Origin: Pseudomonadales bacterium
Lineage (GTDB): Bacteria > Pseudomonadota > Gammaproteobacteria > Pseudomonadales > UBA7239
Assembly (NCBI GenBank): GCA_020443005.1
Contig: JAGRJA010000102.1
Location: 1 to 6,198, forward strand
Length of the DNA stretch: 6,198 bases
Reading direction: 5' to 3'
Positions within the stretch are counted from its first letter, which is position 1. Each line of letters starts with the position of its first letter. This document shows, piece after piece, positions 5,837 through 6,198 of this stretch. The notes under the pieces are model-generated. The model did no database searches. It saw only the letters and a list, made by a program, of their open reading frames with translations, and was not told the origin of the DNA. The translations under genes were made by a program, and so were the position numbers.

Positions 5837-6198
5837 AAGTACCGCAGAAAACATGCTATGACCTGCACACTCACAGCAAGCTGTCAGATGGCAGCCTTTC
5901 TCCAGCGAGTTTGATCGCGCTTGCAGAAAAACAGGGGGTCACTCACCTTTCAATTACTGACCACGACACACTGAATGCCTACGCGCAACTAGCAAGCGAC
6001 ACATTCCAGCTGACGCTGATTCCCGGTATAGAGCTCTCCACCCAATGGCAAGGCCGCTGTATTCATATCGTTGGTCTTAATGTCGACCCCGCCAGCACTT
6101 CAATGCAAACAGCCGTTGAAAGCCAGAAAAATGCACGGGAAAAAAGAGCTGAACTGATTGCACACAGATTAAAAAAGGCCGGAATCGATGCTGCACTG
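5833..6198 (+). CDS. rnm: PHP-domain phosphoesterase, RNase AM/YciV (TrpH) type, 3' end missing
   Basis: The first 122 codons are present and the gene continues past the right edge; family members are about 280-295 residues. The PHP metal-binding motifs are clear: DLHTHSKLSDG (10-20; H12, H14, D19), ITDHDT (41-46; D43, H44, D45), PGIELS (64-69; E67) and the CIHIVGL stretch (76-82; H78). This is the TrpH/YciV pattern. E. coli YciV is RNase AM, a 5'-3' exonuclease that matures the 5' ends of rRNAs, and a Chromobacterium homologue acts as a 3',5'-nucleotide bisphosphate phosphatase. The ATG (5833-5835) overlaps the ychJ TGA as ATGA and no ribosome site is evident, so translation is probably coupled. 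The remaining metal ligands lie outside the window. A general PHP phosphoesterase is the fallback call. Confidence 0.9.
   Translation, partial: MKVPQKTCYDLHTHSKLSDGSLSPASLIALAEKQGVTHLSITDHDTLNAYAQLASDTFQLTLIPGIELSTQWQGRCIHIVGLNVDPASTSMQTAVESQKNAREKRAELIAHRLKKAGIDAAL

Overview
The window looks like ordinary chromosomal DNA from a gammaproteobacterium of moderate GC content, probably a Pseudomonas-like or marine lineage. This rests on protein resemblance and gene order (ubiG - mupP-type phosphatase - yciK-type SDR; ppnP - ychJ - rnm/trpH-like), not on a search. I see no mobile element, CRISPR array, tRNA or rRNA. Gene order and protein quality suggest conserved, slowly evolving sequence.

Left block, plus strand (about 1-2990): ubiG (ubiquinone O-methyltransferase), a HAD phosphatase best matched to MupP (MurNAc-6-phosphate phosphatase of the peptidoglycan-recycling route), and a YciK-type short-chain dehydrogenase follow each other with gaps of 2 and 3 nt, so they almost certainly form one transcript. 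After 43 nt comes a DUF2959-type predicted lipoprotein with its own strong Shine-Dalgarno sequence. The block closes with a strong hairpin terminator that is symmetrical (A-run, GC stem, T-run) and can also stop the convergent gene on the other strand.

Middle, minus strand (3041-4840): one long acyl-CoA dehydrogenase of the roughly 600-residue, C-terminally extended type (AcdA/DmdC-like). It is transcribed leftwards from the 220-nt divergent intergenic region 4841-5060.

Right block, plus strand (5031-6198): a good sigma70-like -10 box precedes ppnP (nucleoside phosphorylase), which overlaps ychJ (SEC-C protein) by 1 nt (TAATG). ychJ in turn overlaps a PHP-domain gene (RNase AM/YciV/TrpH type) by 4 nt (ATGA). 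The PHP gene runs off the right edge. The overlaps imply translational coupling and one operon whose recognisable members act on nucleosides, nucleotides or RNA 5' ends.

No clearly new system is present. The least understood items are the DUF2959 lipoprotein, with a long basic leader and an internal heptad duplication, the YciK-type oxidoreductase of unknown substrate, and YchJ. The tight linkage of these unknowns to quinone synthesis, wall recycling and nucleotide turnover is the most useful lead.
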